Source: Zeugodacus cucurbitae (lineage: Eukaryota; Arthropoda; Insecta; Diptera; Tephritidae). From it: DNA of 64,000 bases. Shown here piece after piece: positions 60,911 to 64,000 of the stretch. The first letter of the stretch is position 1. Every line of letters starts with the position of its first letter. The notes under the pieces were generated by a model, which did not search any database, had not been told where the DNA came from, and saw only the letters and a list, made by a program, of their open reading frames with translations. Where the stretch lies: positions 57,120,501 through 57,184,500 of the forward strand of contig NC_071671.1 in the NCBI RefSeq assembly GCF_028554725.1. Direction: 5' to 3'. The position numbers and the translations under genes are program-made.

Positions 60911-61310
60911 ACAAGTAAGGAAGGGCTAAGTTCGGGTGTAACCGAACATTTTATACTCTCGCAATTTATTGATGTAATTTTATAAAGACAACACAATTCG
61001 ACCCATATATTCGGCATAAAGTTCAATAGAATAACGAAAATCATCATAAATAGTATATGGGGACTGAGGTAATTCCTAAACCGATTTCACTCGTTTTCAC
61101 CACCAAGATACAATGTATCGAAGACTATTTAAATTTAATATTTATATTCAATATTACTTATAATTAGGTATATAGGATCTGGGGGAAGTTATGACCCGAT
61201 TTTTACCATTTCAGGTACAGAGAGAAACTGTTATAAGAAAAAAATTCAGAGGGAATGAATTACATTAAAATATCTGAGGGATTTACCTATATTTTCGGTG
61301 AAAAATTAAC
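60911..61310 (+). mobile_element. mini-me/DINE-1-like repeat, copy 4, 3'-truncated
   Basis: It starts ACAAGTAAGGAAGGGCTAAG with TTTATACTCTCGCAA downstream. Similarity stops after the motif TTTTCGGTGAAAAATTA, shortly before copy 5 begins. The exact right edge is uncertain by some tens of bases. Confidence 0.65.
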
Positions 61311-61367
61311 CATACTATACCAATCTTGAATTCTTTCGATTTTCTAGCAAAATTAAAAAAAAAAAAA

Positions 61368-62521
61368 ACAAGTAAGGAAAGGCTAAGTTCGGGTGCAACC
61401 GAACATTTTATACTCTCGCAATTTATTTGGAGATTTACCTATAATTTCGGTGAAAAATTACCCTTAGGCACTGAGTTCTTCATGTTTGATATCAGGGGCC
61501 TTGAAAAGTCATGGTCTGATTTTGACAATTTTTCCACAAGTGATGTCACAGCTCAAATACAGTATTTGTGTAAAGTTTTATTCCGCTAGCTTCATTGGTT
61601 CCTTATGAATACATTATAAAGTGAACGAATCAGATGGAATTCAAAATTGGGTTATATGGGAAGTAGACGTAGTTGTGAACCGATTTCGCCCATATTCCAC
61701 CCGTGTCATCAGGGTGTCAAGAAAGTGTTATATACCGAATTTCATTGAAATCGGTCGAATAGTTCTTGAGATATGGTTTTTGACCCATAAGTAGGCGACG
61801 CCACGCCCATTTTCCATTTTGTAAAAAAATCTCAGTGCAGCTTTCTTCTGCCATTTCTTATGTAAAATTTGGTGTTTCTGGCGTTTTTCGTTAGGGAGTT
61901 AACCCACTTTTCGTAATTTTCAACCTAACTTTTGTATGGGAGGTGGGCGTGGTTATTATCCGATTTCTTTCATTTTTGGACTGTATAAGGAAATGGCTAA
62001 AAGAAACGACTGCAGAAAGTTTGGCTTATATAGCTTTATTGGTTTGCGAGTTATATACAAAAAAACTTATTTGAGGGCGGGGTCACGCCCACTTTTCCAA
62101 CAAAATTACATCCAAATGTGCCCCTCCCTAATGGGATCCTATGTTCCAAATTTCATTTTCATAACTTTATTTATGGCTTAGTTATGACACTGTATAGGTT
62201 TTCGGTTTCCTCCATTTTGTGGGCGTGGCAGTGGACCGATTTTGCCCATTTTCGAAAGCAACCTCCTCAGGGTGCCAAACCAGGAACATGTGTTCCAAGT
62301 TTCATTAAGATATCTTAATTTTTACTCAAGTTATCGCTTGCACGGACAGACGGACAGACGGACAGACGGACGGACAGACATCCGGATTTCAAATCTACTC
62401 GTCATCCTGATCATTTATGTATATATAACCCCATATCTAACTCTTATATTTCTTGGTGACACAAACAACCGTTATGTGAACAAAACTATGATACTCTGTG
62501 CAACAGGTTGCGAGAGTATAA
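61368..62521 (+). mobile_element. mini-me/DINE-1-like repeat, copy 5
   Basis: It starts ACAAGTAAGGAAAGGCTAAG straight after an A-run. Both inverted repeats are present and the RGAC microsatellite lies at about 62344-62380. The 3' repeat is slightly changed (GTTGCGAGAGTATAAA after CAACAG). It follows truncated copy 4 in the same orientation. Confidence 0.75.
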
Positions 62522-64000
62522 ATATAATATTTTTTAATTTAAATTCCAGAGTTTATGATCCTTCCTGTCTTAAAGAATTACAAAAAATTGTAACTCAACA
62601 TTTCTGTCTGTCAAATAAATGGCAGAAAGAGTTTTAACGGTATGCATTACAAATCACGAAAATGAACTTTATGACAGAAATAAAACTCGATAAGCCGGTA
62701 AAGCCTTTGTAAAAAATTACTAGAATATCTACTTCCAATAAGAAAAAAAACACAAAGCAGTGCATCGGTGATAAAAGGCATTACTCATACTCTATCGCAA
62801 TTCTTTCAAAGAACTACGCAAAACTATCAAATTCCTACAAGAGAGCATTGCAGCAATAACTTCCATTACCGTTGAGTGACACACGGGGTAGGCCAGCAGA
62901 GATTAAGCGCGCCACAAGCCGAAGTGGCAACACAATATTTCACTGGAGACTCCTAGACATATAAGAGCGACAGGCAGTGTCAAAGGAGTGGTGGTGGTGG
63001 CTCAGGCAATGGAACCGTGTAAATTACTGAAAAAACTGAAAGTGATACCAGAAAAGACAGTGGCGAATGCCAGTGACAATAAGCAAATGTGCAATACGAG
63101 CGAATGCAATGAAGTGCCAAGAATTGTGAGTGAGTTGACAGTGCAAAAAAAAGGAAGGCAAAACGAAGTTCGTGCCTATCAAAATGCCGGACTGTGGTGG
63201 GAGTGCTATGGTGCTATGCGCCGTATAATTGTGTGAGAAATGTGGCAGCGGGTGGCAGTGCTGTCACATTCTTGGGTAACAGCAGCGGCGCGGTTTAATG
63301 AAAAAATGAAAATAAATGCTGACATCAACACCAAGCGCAGAACTGTGCACAGGAATGTCTGTAATGTTTCATTGCATTGCAGCAATCTTATGCTCTACAG
63401 CTAAAACCATGAAACCATGGCTATATATGACAGACAGCGCTGGCAAATGGCAGCAAAACAATAAATAAATTCTTAATACGAGTACAACACGCCGGCGACG
63501 ACAGGCGTGCGATATGAGAAACTAACATGAGACTCTGTCAAAGCGTTGTCTCAGGCAATTTGATTAGTTGCGCGAGGTGCGAGGAGCTTTATAAAAGGAA
63601 ATATGCGCTTATATGGTGCCCAGGTTGATGCGAAAGTGTGTGAAATTCCATTTGGTAAAGAAATATATTTTTATATAGTCTTACGTTTTTACTTCTAGCT
63701 GATTTATCTGGCCATAATGTAAGTAATATTTTTATTACATGCGGGCTGTGCTGTCAACACTCTGTCAGTGAAACACGCCACAGGAGACCTTAGAGTTACA
63801 TGTAGTAAGTTATGCTATAATGAATACTTGATTGGAATAATCGTCTGACTAAAATTCGTGAGAAGTACTTTTCATGAAGGAGACTAACTCGAAATTCTTC
63901 GGCAAACTTTACTGAGCCTAACATATTTAGAGCTCTATCAGTAATTTTAATAACCATTGCTAATATAAATCAGTTAAAGAATTATATTTTGCACAGTAAA
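62522..64000. other. Unassigned DNA at the window end, with one candidate exon
   Basis: 63009-63125 on the plus strand reads MEPCKLLKKLKVIPEKTVAN and on to NEVPRI, then GTGAGTGAG, which could be a first coding exon with a good donor. I do not recognise the protein and the rest would lie outside. The remainder shows nothing. Confidence 0.3.

Overview
This is insect nuclear DNA, most likely from a true fruit fly (Tephritidae, for example a Bactrocera-type fly). The evidence is AT-rich non-coding DNA, one gene split by GT-AG introns, many dipteran-type transposons, and several copies of a (GGAC/AGAC)n-bearing interspersed repeat of the mini-me/DINE-1 type. The species assignment is inference; no search was run.

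One host gene is clearly supported. On the minus strand, seven exons between 42357 and 25528 encode the C-terminal 1855 residues of a large Dbl-family Rho guanine-nucleotide exchange factor of the PLEKHG1/2/3 type: a low-complexity Asn/Gln/Ser-rich region, a DH domain, a PH domain, then a long Pro/Ser-rich tail. All splice junctions keep frame. The first visible exon opens with a splice acceptor, so the start codon and promoter lie upstream (towards or beyond 64000). Its introns hold MITEs, a mini-me copy, a minisatellite and a tandem duplication that copied a splice acceptor.

The rest is mobile and repeated DNA. 1-1896: a MITE split by a mini-me/Helitron-like insertion. 3324-3746: a pogo-like MITE. 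4020-4107: a perfect 37-bp inverted repeat. 4298-7377: an RTE-type LINE broken by one stop codon. 8749-9491: a TTAA-flanked MITE. 11435-12740: a mariner/Tc1-type transposon with an open transposase. 13122-14360: a second mini-me copy. 15626-16667: a foldback-like element. 18640-24435: a 310-bp satellite array of about 18 units with higher-order dimers. In the gene's introns and upstream: further mini-me and MITE copies, a 220-bp TIR element, a 427-bp internally deleted RTE copy with target-site duplications (49442-49886), and a nearly intact full-length RTE copy with target-site duplications (53103-56382). 56560-57200: a decayed RNase H-type LINE. 60382-62521: a MITE and two adjacent mini-me copies.

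No tRNA, rRNA, CRISPR or bacterial-type operon was seen. The most unusual structures are the 310-bp satellite with two kinds of dimer organisation, the perfect 37-bp hairpin, the MITE/mini-me nesting that defines the insert ends, and the duplicated splice acceptor in the PH-encoding exon of the exchange-factor gene.
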